In this document: positions 40,060 through 51,097 of the stretch, piece by piece | Layout: every line of letters begins with the position of its first letter | Numbering within the stretch: position 1 is the stretch's first letter | NCBI GenBank assembly: GCA_905221605.1 | Contig: CAJNDS010000399.1 | Location: 1-64,000 of the forward strand | Length of the DNA stretch: 64,000 bases | Direction: 5' to 3' | Source: Symbiodinium natans | Lineage: Eukaryota > Sar > Dinophyceae > Suessiales > Symbiodiniaceae | Notes under the pieces: generated by a model | Databases searched by the model: none | What the model saw: the letters and a program-made list of their open reading frames with translations, nothing else | What the model was told of the DNA's origin: nothing | Translations under genes and position numbers: made by a program

Positions 40060-41095
40060 AAAATGCTGGTGACACATTTTTCGCGGAATATGTTGAATAT
40101 GTGTCGCCAGAATTCTGTTAGCACCAAAACCATGACATTTTTGTCCGCAGAATATGTGTCAGTAGAGCTCTGCTAACACAAAAAACATGACACGTTTTCC
40201 GCGGAATATGTGTCAGTAGAGCCGTTCTAACACAAAAAAGCATGACACATTTTTCGCGGAATATGTCTCACCAGAGTTCTGTGTTAGCACAGCTCTACTG
40301 ACACATATTCTGCGGAAAAAATGTCATGTTTCTGGTGCTAAGAGAACTCTGGTGACACATATTCCGCGAATAATGTGTCATGCTTTTTTGTGTTAGCACG
40401 GCTCTACTGACACATATTCCGCGGAAAACGTGTCATGTTTTTTGTGTTAGCACAGCTCTACTGACACATATTCTGCGGAAAAACTGTCATGTTTTTGGTG
40501 CTAGCAGAACTCTGGTGACACATACTCTGCGGAACATGTGTCATGTTTTTTTGTGTTAGCACGGCTCTACTGACACATATTCCGCGGAAAATGTGTCATG
40601 TTTTTTGGATTAGCACAGCTCTAATGACGCATTTCCTGCGAAAAAATTCATGTTTCTGGTGCTAACAGAACTCTGGTGAGACATATTCCGCGAAAAATGT
40701 GTCATGCTTTTTTGTGTTAGCACGGCTCTACTGACCCATATTCCACGAAAAATGTGTCATGTTTTTTGTGTTAGCAGAGCTCTACTGACACATATTCTGC
40801 GAAAGAAATTTTTTGGTGCTAGCAGAACTCTGGTGACAGATATTCCGCGGAAAATGTGTCATGCTTTTTTGTGTTAGCACGGCTCTACTGACACATATTC
40901 CGCGGAAAATGTGTCATGTTTTTTGTGTTAGCACAGCTCTAATGACACGTTTTCTGCGGAAAAAAAGTGTCATGTTTCTGGTGCTAACAGAACTCTGGTG
41001 AGACATATTCCGCGAAAAATGTGTCATGCTTTTTTGTGTTAGCACGGCTCCACTGACACATATTCCGCGGGAAAATTGTCATGTTTTTGGTGAAA
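40060..41095. repeat. CCGCGG palindrome array, second block, with an internal orientation switch
   Basis: Units like those at 36936-37665. From 40060 to about 40280 they run in the same orientation as the first block; from about 40283 to 41095 they run in reverse (GCTCTACTGACACATATTCC, then TGTCATG, TTTTTGTGTTAGCAC). The switch lies in TTCTGTGTTAGCACAGCTC. Confidence 0.92.
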
Positions 41096-41569
41096 TTTAC
41101 GAACACTTACCCCCCGATAAGCAAGACTTGGAACCACTCCGCGTTCTCAGCCTGTAAGAGTTTAAGGGGGTTTCAAATTCAGGGATACTTATATTTGCTC
41201 CTTGAAACTTACGAACACTTACCCCCCGATAAGCAAGACTTGGAACCTGCAGACAACAACAAACAGGTCTGTCGCAAAACCCCGACCATGAATACATACC
41301 CCCTGTAGCGGGGTATGTCGTATGTAGGCCGCGGCCCCGTTACAAGCAATTAATATTGGCACGCGGCCACTTTTTTCTTTCTCAACTATCTCAAAGGGCG
41401 CAATGTATAGATCGCAGGCATAATTTCATTGTGTCCTGACGCATCATAGTGTACCAAAGTCTCTGTATCGTAAGCATTGTTCTCTTTGCGCTTGAGTACA
41501 GTTTTATGTACTAAGGTCTTTAAGCCGTAAGCACTTTTAACTGGAAAGGGCGAGGAGGATAACTTGTGA
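41096..41569. repeat. Two-copy 45-base repeat and unique sequence
   Basis: ACGAACACTTACCCCCCGAT followed by AAGCAAGACTTGGAACC occurs at about 41098 and 41211. CCCCCGATAAGCAA is the reverse complement of the TTGCTTATCGGGGG that starts the repeats at 36306 and 36556. 41290-41569 is unique with no supported gene. Confidence 0.7.
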
Positions 41570-41885
41570 TAACTATCACAATTTATCATAATTATGATAC
41601 CTTATCGTAATTATGATGACTTATGATAACTTATCATAATTATGATAACTTATGATAATTATGAAAAGTTGCTTATCATAATCATCGTACCCTGAGATTA
41701 AGAACTTAAAGTTTTTCATAGTTATGATAATTTTGATCGGGAAGTTAAAGTTATCATAATTATGATAACTTATGATGGGGAAGTTGAAGTTATTATAGTT
41801 ATGATAACTTCAGGTTGGTAGTTTGGAGTGAAGGGGTGTGAGAGGAGGGGTAGGAGGGGTTAGGTGCGAGTGGTGTGGGTGTAGT
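41570..41885 (-). repeat. Right arm of the 6-kb inverted repeat
   Basis: TTATCATAATTATGATAA-type palindromes followed by GGAGTGAAGGGGTGTGAGAG and AGGGGTAGGAGGGGTTAGG, the diverged reverse complement of 35880-36205. Confidence 0.88.
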
Positions 41886-42249
41886 AAATTGTGGGAAGGG
41901 GTCGTGTTGAGGGTGATGGGGTAGGGGGTTGGAGTAGGGGGGGAAGGGGGCAGGCTGCAGATGGGACGTAGGGGGCTTACAGATGTGCTTAACTTAAACG
42001 TGCAGGGTAATTTCACAGCACGTACGAATGCCAGAGTCTTTCTGAAGCCGCAGCCAAACAGCGACTTTTTCACGCAGGCTGAAAAAAGAACACGCATACA
42101 CAGATAGCAAAGAGAAGCAAATGAAATAAGAATAATCAGAAATTCGCAGTTCGTAATGGCGTGCGGCTAGGCCTAGAATCGCTGGGCATGAGATTTGTGT
42201 GCCATATGTAGGTGTAAATATGTGTTTTTGTATTACGATATTTATATTC
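41886..42249. other. Unique sequence between the fold-back element and the block edge
   Basis: A G-rich stretch (41886-41960) and AT-moderate sequence; no gene is supported on either strand. Confidence 0.4.
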
Positions 42250-42330
42250 GCTCTGTTAAAGCAATAAGAAAAACCCAAAGCTAAATAGACCCTAAAGGCG
42301 GCGGGCTCATATATGTATATATACATATAT
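42250..42330 (-). repeat. Right inverted end of the AT-rich block
   Basis: On the minus strand the order is TATACATATATGAGCC, CCTTTAGGGT, then a T-rich stretch, facing the similar sequence at 8036-8110. It lies next to the microsatellite at 42308-42450 and marks the return to host-like composition. Confidence 0.5.
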
Positions 42331-42450
42331 ACATATATACATATATACATGTATACATGTATACATGTATGCATGTATACATGTATACATGTATACATGT
42401 ATACATGTATACATGTATACATGTATACATATATACATATATACATATAT
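42308..42450. repeat. TACATGTA / TACATATA microsatellite
   Basis: About 140 bases of ATACATGT and ATACATAT octamers. Open frames of Tyr, Ile, Met, Cys and His on both strands are artefacts of the repeat. Confidence 0.97.
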
Positions 42451-43747
42451 AGTGTGTGTGGGTGCTGCAAGCAGCAACATGCTGTGGCACACGGGCGTTG
42501 TGGCTTTGCATCTCTGTCCGCGATTATCTCGTCACAGCTCACTGAGTCCAAAAACTCCAAGATGACACGGCTGAGGCTGTTAGGACGGATAAGAAAATAC
42601 AAGAAGACGATCGTCTCTTGCAGATGCGTCTTTCAGGAAAGTCAGCGTTTGTATGAAGTTAGCTGTTCGCACCTTTGCAGTGCACGCACGCGCCTCCGCG
42701 CGCCGTGTCTTGGCATGCTGCCGTCTTCGGTGTTTCTGGGCGTGGCGCCGACTGCAGAGGGTCGTCGGTCTGCCCCACCTCCAGCGGCACCGCATGCCAT
42801 GCCAGGCCTGGGCGATGAGAGTCTTTAGAGCCTCGAGGATTTCATATGACTCTGCAGTGACAAAAGGAGATCCCGAAGTCCCAGCCTCGCCGACATCACC
42901 CGCGGCTGTTTCACCGCGGCAGCCGTGGCTGGGAGAGAAGGCATAAGTGATATTACGTGATTGAAGTGAAGACTCTTGATAGGACCCCATAAATCAGGAG
43001 TTCGGCAAGCCGAGGTTCATCATGCCCAATATGGACGCCTTGGTGAGGCAGCAAGGCCAGCATGGATGGCCAGCTCGAAGTGTACAGAAGCCGTCCCACA
43101 CGTTTTGGGATTCACAAGCTGTGACGGGAAGGCCTTGCCTTCCAGCAGTCCGAGTTCTCTGGCTCAGATGTCAGAAGGCTTCAGGTTCTGGCGCAGCCTG
43201 CGGCAGCTCCTCTTTCGGGCGCATCTAGTGGCAGTCCCGCACCCAGCCCAGGCTTTTGCGTGAGCAGTTCATGAAGTTCGCAGAGGCCGGCTCTTCCCCC
43301 ACTGGAGATCCGCTGCTGTTTTCTTAGTGGGTTTCAGGCCTTCTGCTCGTGCTCGTTAATTTACAAGGTGTACTTCAATCGTTTTTTGCTTCGCATAAGA
43401 TAGTTCCTCCTAATACTACAGGAACTGGGCGTTCGTGTCCCAGCTTCTCTCCTAATAGCCCTCCTCGCGCGACCAAATCCCGTTGAGTTTTGCTGCTTAG
43501 GTGAGATGTGACCACTGCTCACACCCCAAGTTCCCTGGCCCTGACGCGAAAGGGACTCTGTGATAAAGTCAAAGTCAGGTCTTCCTTCGTTCGGGAATGC
43601 CGTTTTGACAGCCCACTGTTCTCAAAAAACTAGGGACACAACTTCGACTCACACTTGTGAAGTGTTTTGGTTTAAGGCGTGTTTTCAGCACCCGAATCCT
43701 GTAGTGCGTTTGTAAGGTCAAACTGATGAAGCTCTCTTTTTGTCTCA
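42451..43747. other. Host sequence with possible exons, none supported
   Basis: GC-richer sequence. Fragments such as 43022-43100 (MPNMDALVRQQ) may be exons of the coiled-coil gene that follows, but nothing fixes their borders. Confidence 0.3.
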
Positions 43748-46700
43748 GCCATGCTCAAGGCCTTGCAGAAGTTGCACGCAGGGCTGGAGGAGGTGCGCAG
43801 GGGCCTCAGGAAGCGCATAAACTGAGGTTGTGGTCCTATAGTAATCAATATAGTCAATACAACAACGCCGGGCCCGACATGCCTTCGTGAAAGTTGTTGT
43901 ATGCCGATGAAGCCCGATGGAGTGTAGATGGACACTAAGTTGCATGGGCTTTCATGAGCTTGTATTGTCGCGATTGCTTTGTGGGCATGCAGTTGCCGAC
44001 TTGCCTAGGTGAGGACCTTCATGTTGACCGCCAGCAGCGGCTCCACCAAAAGGAGATCGCTTGCATTCTTTTCATTTCCGAAGTAGCGCCCGACGGGCTT
44101 CGATTGGCTCTGCCTTCCTGGGTAGGCCCTTGGGATATTCTGTATTTTCCCTTATTGGGTTTAAGAGGATCATATTTTTTCCCTCATTCGGTTTAAGAAG
44201 GTCATATTCAGGACTAGTTTTCAGAGGGCTTTTTCAGGGGCCCTCCTAGCTTCTCTTCCCGTGATGTTCCAGGAGTCCATGGCCGCTGCTCTCGCATCCG
44301 TTCGGAACGAGGACGGGAGTCCAGAGAGACTCGGAGCTTCTCCCCTCCTGTTTTGCTGTTGCTGTGCTTGCAAAAGGGGGCACGTTCTGATCTGAAGGTC
44401 CACGAACACATCGAGGAGCGGCTGTCGATCTTGCATCAAGAGGCCCAGTCGTGTGCTTTCGGCCCGGGTCTCGAGCCATTCTGCATGGATGAACACAGCC
44501 AAGCCACGAAAGCTCGCAGAGCCAGGCTGGAATGTAGCCTTGCGTTAGAGGGCAAAGGGCGCAAGCTTCGAGCTCTTGATTTTATCACAGGATGAGGGGG
44601 GGGATCAATATACAAGCCTTTGCAGCTTCTTTTAAGAGCATCTGGCCCTCTTGGGTGTGTGGCGGGGGTGGGGGGGGGGGGGGGCGGGGTCAATAGTGAC
44701 CAAATCGAATTGGAGTCCAATATGAAACAAGAACAAGAGCACCAGCACATATGTGTGTGTGTGTGTGTGTGTGTTTCGGGTCTCCAGGCTTTTGTGGCTT
44801 TGGGGGGTATTCAGGAATTAGGGGATTTGGAGTCTTAGGGAATTGAGAGCTTAGGGCCTTGAGGGCCTGAGGGGGTATTTAGGGATTTGAGGTGTTGAGG
44901 GTGTTCTCGATTTACGACTGCACTCCCTGCTTGGCATTTGATGTAAACACTCCTCTGCTGTCTTGCGTGGGCTTGGCGGGTGGGAGAACATTTCTGAGGC
45001 CACGTGCTTTGTTCAGCGAAGTGGTTAAAGTGCAGTGGGCCGGGCTTGGACAGGTGACAATGCGCAGCCGCAGCACTGATGGTGAATTACAGCGGCTGGG
45101 TGGCTGCTCCGTGGTCTGCATGTGGCATCTTTAGTTGTCTTCGATTTTTGAGGAGGGATTTGCGAGTCTTAATTACTTTTGTTCATGCTTGCGTGTCGCA
45201 GAGGCCTGGACAGCATCACACAGCAGCTTGGAGCGCAGCTGCTGGCTGTGACAGAGGCGGTGCTCGTGTGCTTGCTACGTCAGCTGCCATGTGCTGGCAT
45301 TCTGCGGGCCCCCTTTCAGGATCAGCGCTCGCTGTCTGAGAACGTGCATGCCAGAATAGCTCAGTTGCAGGACTCCTTCAGCGCCCTGGCCATGAGACTC
45401 TGTTGTTATTACTGAGACTCTGTGAGAATGTTCTGACATCTTCAGGTGGTATGGCTGCAAGCCGAACAATGCTCGAGGACTTAGGGGCCCAGGCGAGTTC
45501 AGCACCACCTGTATCTTCCGTGCTCCGGTTTCAGCCGTCATCTTGCCACAGCATCAGAGGCTTTTCTGCTGAGAGTACTTCGTGGGGCACAGTGCCGCTG
45601 GCAACTGCGGGGAATGGGACGTGCCCATTGAAAGGTGGAGGTGAAGATCCAGGGCGCGCTGCAGACTGGCGCCACGGCGCTCCATGAGAGGGAGGCCGGC
45701 AGCCAATGGAATTGTAGCGCTGCCTGTTTTCAGCGATGCTGATGTCATCTCAGCTGACTTGACTTTCTTAATGGGCAGCAGAGCACTGAATTCAAGCTGC
45801 AGAGACATGGCACCAGGAGGTGCTGGCTGAGAGGATTCAGAACGTGCAGTGGGAAGCCCAGAGTGCGCTCATCTGCAATGCCCGGTCATGGGGCTCAACG
45901 ATGCCATGTGAGGCAGTCGTACCAAGCTGTACCAAGTAAGAGAGCAACTGCAGTGAAGCGCTGCGCTGTTATACACGTTCAGATGGCCCTGCTCTCTCCA
46001 GGACCGAGGCTGCCTGTGAAGCTGAGCAGTGGAAGGAGCGATTTCGCACCGTGGAGACTGCCTCCCAGCAGCTTTGCGCCGAGACGCTGGCCGTGGAAAG
46101 ATTAGTGATTAGTCGTGAACGTGCGGTAGTTCGGCATAGCTACCATAGTTGGCACCAAGCACCCTGCAAGATCCCCCATGCGTACTTAGTAAATGCCTCT
46201 GGGTGCTGCCTACGCGTATCAGGGCAATATCTGCAGGCAGTTTCTTTCTTTGGGCAGCTACGCCATTTGAGGCCTTATCGCTTCTTGAAAAAATGCTTGG
46301 GAGGGCTTCGCACACGGGGATTTCTTGCTGATGGCATTACAGCATGGCGGTCGCTCGACACTGTCGCTTGCTTATTGGGATCTGGTATGACGTGATGGCA
46401 GTGTTCACAAGATACACCCACCCACCCAGGCACGCACCCACACCACATTCTCTCTCTCTCTCACACACAACACGACTTTGACTGACACTGACTGACTGAG
46501 GATGGCAGCAGAGCACCAGCAAACTCGTATTTCGGCAATCGGACTTGCTACAGAGCTTTCTGAGCTCCGGGATGCACTGGCAAAGGACTTGGGCCACCGC
46601 CGTTTTGTTGCAATGTCAAGATGACTCGTGCTGCCTCGTGCAGGAGTCGCAATCCTATCAGGAGTCGACTACTTCAGTGCAACGCTGGATCACGGAGACC

Positions 46701-48955
46701 ATGGCTCTTCGGCAGTCCCTACAAGAGGAGGCCCTGTTGTGGCCTTAAGCGTTGTTGAGTCACCCTGAAGAGATTTGAGGGTCCACAGGCCCCAAATGTG
46801 AATGAAAGGTACAAGTTGGTATAAGAGTGAGGATTCCTACTGATGCTTGCTGGTCCGGGTGACCAGGAAGTGGCTCATGCGGCTTTGCACGGCAAAGTGG
46901 CCGAGCACGCGACCGAGCTCAAGCGACAGGCCCGTCATTGCTGGCATCGCGTGAACCTCTTCGCCAGCTAGCCCCTCTGACATTCAGAAAATTTATAGGT
47001 CCTGTGTCCCACAGTTTGAAGATGCTTGACGCATGATCCTTTCATAGATTTTCATGGACAGGTGGGCGTTTCGAAGGGTCTCGCAGACGCAGCCGCCGAG
47101 TTCAAAAGCGGGAAAGATGAGCTCTGGCCACGCAGTTGCAGACATTTCATCTGGTGCCATGCTATGCATGAGTCCCGAGCGACCTGCAGAATCGCGTTTC
47201 AAGCAGTTGCAAGCCGGAGGCAAGCCGTCGTGGCGGCGCAAGAGGGCAATGAGCAAACCCTCAAGGAGTGTTGGCAGCAAATGCCGCAAGTCGGAGCCGC
47301 CATAGTCTGCCAGATCGCTTCCGCAAAATTGTGCAAAGGACGTCCAGGAGTTGCGGCTTCGCACTCAACATATGGAGGTTCAGCGGTTCGGACAGGCCTT
47401 GAGCGAGCGCTGCAGAACCCACGGGCTGAGCTTGTTGCCTCGGATTACCTTGGCATGTTTGGAATGTGCAGGTGTCGAGGCAGATTGAGGAGAGCCTTGG
47501 CGAAGTATTCTGATTAGCAATATTACATTGCTAGGCCTGGCTAGTTCAGTATAGTTCAGTCCCGAGCACACGAAGCAGCGTGCGGGCTTGGATGCCGAGG
47601 TTAACTGTGCAGCATTCAGCTGCCTCCTCGAAGATCGAGGACATCGAGCAGTCCCACAGCCAAGGACAGAAGGCACTTGCCTCCAAGCTGGACAGTCACG
47701 TCCAAAACTTGCTGCTGCTTGACACAAAAGCGTGGCTTGTATTGTGCCGTGCGACGACTTGTGGCGAGACCAGACGCTGCGCGTTCATAGAGCTCAGATG
47801 AAGCATTGGGAACAAGAGCTCAGGCAGGCGCAGCAAGAAATACATCATCTGACAGAGCAAAGTGCCCAGCACGATTTCATCGAGAGCCGAGACCAGCAGT
47901 CGCTGATTTGCATTTAAAAGCATCTCTTCGAACTTGCGGCTCCGGTCGAGCTGCGATGAAAAGGTATCGGCTGTATGTAACCATGGATGGCGACATCGGA
48001 ATCTTCCGGCGAAGCGGATGGGGCAAGCACGGTGCTTTAACTGCAAGCCTGTGCAGAAATTTGCCTTTGAGAGATGTCTCTCGAGCAACACAGCACCAGC
48101 CGAGGTGGTGACTTCGCAGGGGTGCCGCGTTGGCATGCCGGAGCCATCGGGGACAAGGCACTCTGCTCCGTCAACAGCTCCGCGGCTCAAGCGAAAAGCT
48201 CGGAACGGTGCTGGGATTCGTTGTAGGTCTTTGTCGGAGGCCTGTTTCGAATTTCCGCATCCTGTAACAATCCTGTAGTCCATCGGCGATCTCAGGAGAG
48301 ACGCAGGCATACGAGAAGGACCGGTTCCTGGCCATGGCAAACCGACTTGACACGCAGCGCTAGCTGCCGCTAGCTCTCCATTTGAGAATTAGCTCGGTCC
48401 GGTGTGACGTGTGCGAAGCCTGGCAACAAGCCTAGCTTCGCCTTAAAGGAGGAACAACATCTCACAAGTTGTTGGGGACGGGTGGGCAGACATCGACGTT
48501 GAAAACGGGACTAGTCAAGACGGCTGGTCTCGATAAAGTCGAAATGATGTCTGATGACCCCAAAGCCGGGTCGGACTTCGGACTGCTCCCCCCCGCCCTG
48601 CAGATTTTTTGGCCATGCTATGGCTGTGCCGCAGCTTCTCTGAGATGTCGATGACCAGTCGAGTCAAGGAGTTCGGAGTGCTGCTGGGCCAAAGGCTCTC
48701 AGCATGTTGCAGCTTTATCCCCTCTCGTGGTACACGAGGGCCAAGCAAATGATCATTCTACAGCGTGAGCGCTTCCGAGTAGTTGAGGAATGTGTTCGAC
48801 GGGGGATGGTGATCGAGGAGGGGTGCAAGGGGGGGGGTGGGGGGTTGCTTTGTCGCACAAGCGTTGGAGGCCTGTAGACGTCATCCTGGCAGACAACGCC
48901 GAGGTGTACTTGGATGAGGCTGGACCCGCCAAGGATCACCTCTTCGGCTGCGCAG
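43748..48955 (+). CDS. Multi-exon coiled-coil protein, function unknown
   Basis: Short plus-strand stretches of 60-180 bases, most preceded by AG, read as helical Gln/Glu/Arg/Leu-rich peptides. Clear ones are near 43750 (LKALQKLHAGLEEVRRGL), 44399, 45190, 45635, 45796 (ETWHQEVLAERIQNVQ), 46010 (EAEQWKERFRTVE), 46505 (TELSELRDALAKD), 46640, 46866, 47330, 47620 (SKIEDIEQSHSQGQKAL), 47755-47915 (MKHWEQELRQAQQEIHHL), 48287 and 48727. The remaining bases look like introns of 100-400 bases. Together they suggest one long coiled-coil protein, perhaps cytoskeletal or ciliary. Exon borders are inferred, and it could be two adjacent genes. The true start may lie left of 43748. Confidence 0.45.
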
Positions 48956-49141
48956 GTGATTCACGTGGGCTGTTCAGAATGTGATGGCCCAGTGATGGCA
49001 GACTTACTATAAAGAACACAAAGAGTCAAAGAGAGCAGTCAGCCGCAAACACTAGTAAGCAGTCACAGCCAAGCTGGAATCTTCGATGAGTGACTAGACA
49101 TGGCGAGACCTAGGGCCTAAGGCCCTAGTCAGGACGGTGCA

Positions 49142-51097
49142 ATGTTGGGGCTGATGGGGCAGCCTTTTGCGCCCCGGCCATGGTTTTTGGCCCATGAGCC
49201 GTCCGCACTTGCACACCCCGCTTGCAAGGTGCGTTGCTTACGATTGCCGAGAGCTGCCCTGGACCAACCCCTGCGAAAGATGAAGCCTTGGTCAAGCTTT
49301 CGGGGTCGACCAGCTGCTGGCTTCCTGTGTGCACTGGTGGCTTGGTCAGCTTATGCAGCGCTGGGTCGCAGGACCTTCTGTTTCACCGCAGTCCTTGTGT
49401 CCCGCCTGGCTCTCCTGATGAACTCTGTGATGTTCGCCTCTCTTGGGCAGCAAGCAGATGGGCTCATGGGCGAAAGTGGGATATCGCCTCTTCTGTATGA
49501 TGGCAGTACAGCCAGCTGGTGGGACGGACTGTTGCTCAGAAAGTTGCAGAGCTCGAGGCCAAGCTATACTGCAGGCATTTGTGCCATCGTAGCGATCGTG
49601 CCTTGTTTTTTGCCAGTCTGTGCAGTGAGCGGCCTGGCAGTTGGACTTGTCTTGGTGTGGCTGTCGGTGGTTTACCGCGGCTACATGCAGGTAGACTTCT
49701 TGCACTACCAGTGGGATGCCTTAGCAATGGAACTCAGCGCCTTGGCAGCTATCGCTGCTTTGGCACGTGTACCTCGCTCTCCGATTGTGCGGGAGGGCTG
49801 TGCTGCCCTCTCCATGCACTGCTTTGCGCTCCTGGGCTTCAAGCTGATGTGGGGCTCCTGCTTTTGCAAGCTTTTCTCCAACTGTCCAGAGTGGAACTTC
49901 GGCACAGCCATGCAGCACCACCATCGCACCACATGCTTGCCTAAGCCTTTGGCCCGCACGATGCATCGGTGGAGCTCCTCAAGCAAAGTCTCCCAAGCAC
50001 AGGTTCGGGCGACCCTCTGGGTCGAGGGGCCGCTCTCCTTGTTGGCGCTCCTTGGCTGGCCCCGGGGTCGGGCAATTTGTGCGCTGCTCTGGTGTGCCTT
50101 GATGCTGACGATTGCAGCTTCTGGGAACTACGGCCTCTTGACTTGTGAACGAATCTCAAACAGTGTAAACTCATGACAGGTGTAAATCAACAGCAGCAAG
50201 AGCCAGCAAGCATAATCCTCGCGTGATGTTGTGCTTGCTGTCTTTTCTGCTGTTTCTGCAGTTTGGCCTTCCTTGCACTTAGGCTTCTTCAACCTGCAGA
50301 CCTGTGTGATCGCTGTGGCGCTGCTCGATGACCATCAGCTCGGACAAATGCTGGGCAATTCTGTGCTCGACCCGCCCATGGCTCTGCCCACCTGGTTTGT
50401 TCTGGACGGCATACCCTGGGCGACGACTTTCTGCTACTGGGTCTTATACACCGGGGCGACCATGTCGTCCCTCCACCGTATCAGCCGCGTGAAGCCCCCC
50501 GTGCTGTTCGAAGAGGCAGAGGAGCTACTAGCGTCGGCTCAGCTGTCCTGCCGATACGGTCTGTTTGCACGCATGACGACCACCAGAGATGAGGTAGTGA
50601 TACGAGAGTTGCACCAACTGCCCCGAGACTTGGGGCAGCGTGCAGTAAAGGATGGACTTGCAAGTAAGGCAAGTGATGACACATACTGGGTGGAACTTGC
50701 CTTCCCTTATAAACCCGGCCCACTAAATCGGGCCCCACCTGTCTTGTTGACCCATATGCCTCGGCTGGATTGGCAGCTCTGGTTTGTCTCACTAGAATGG
50801 GCGCAGACTTCCGATACTCCAGCTTGGTTCCAACGCTTCCTGCAGTGCTTGCGCGAGCGGCGCGCCAGTGTCGTGCGTTTAGTTGCGCACAAAGGACAGC
50901 ACCCAGTGCAGGAGCTTGTCCTACTGCAGTCGCCGAAAGCCACGCGTGTCGCTTTCGAAGAGTATGACTTTTGCATGCCCAGCCAGCTGGACGTCACAAA
51001 GACTGATGACAGCTGGCAATGCGGAGAGTGGTGGTGCCGAAGAACACCAGCCGCCAGCTCGCAGCGCCAGGACGAGTGGTCAGCCTGGTTTTCCTAG
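49142..51097 (+). CDS. Lipase maturation factor family protein (two exons)
   Basis: Exon 1 is 49142-50132 and exon 2 is 50283-51097; joined they give 601 codons, close to animal LMF1/LMF2 length. Family landmarks in order: SRLALLMNSVMFASLGQQADGL near residue 85, FLHYQWDALAMEL (~186), HHHRTTCLPKPL (~260), GNYG/FFNLQT across the splice (~328), LLDD (~343), TRDEVVI and YKPGPLNRAP (~420-475), MPRLDWQLWF (~490) and the final GEWWCRR. Several membrane segments lie in the first 360 residues. LMF proteins sit in the endoplasmic reticulum and help lipases fold. The ATG at 49142 is the first in frame; one at 49280 is an alternative. The gene follows the coiled-coil gene on the same strand. Confidence 0.88.
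50133..50282 (+). other. GC-AG intron of the lipase maturation factor gene
   Basis: The conserved GNY-G-FFN segment is restored only if 150 bases beginning GCCTCTTG and ending TTGCACTTAG are removed. Read-through meets a stop at 50174. The donor is GC, not GT, which is common in dinoflagellates. Confidence 0.8.

Noticed and set aside
42313-42602. Tyr/Met/His/Cys-rich open frames
   Set aside because: They are translations of the TACATGTA microsatellite on both strands.
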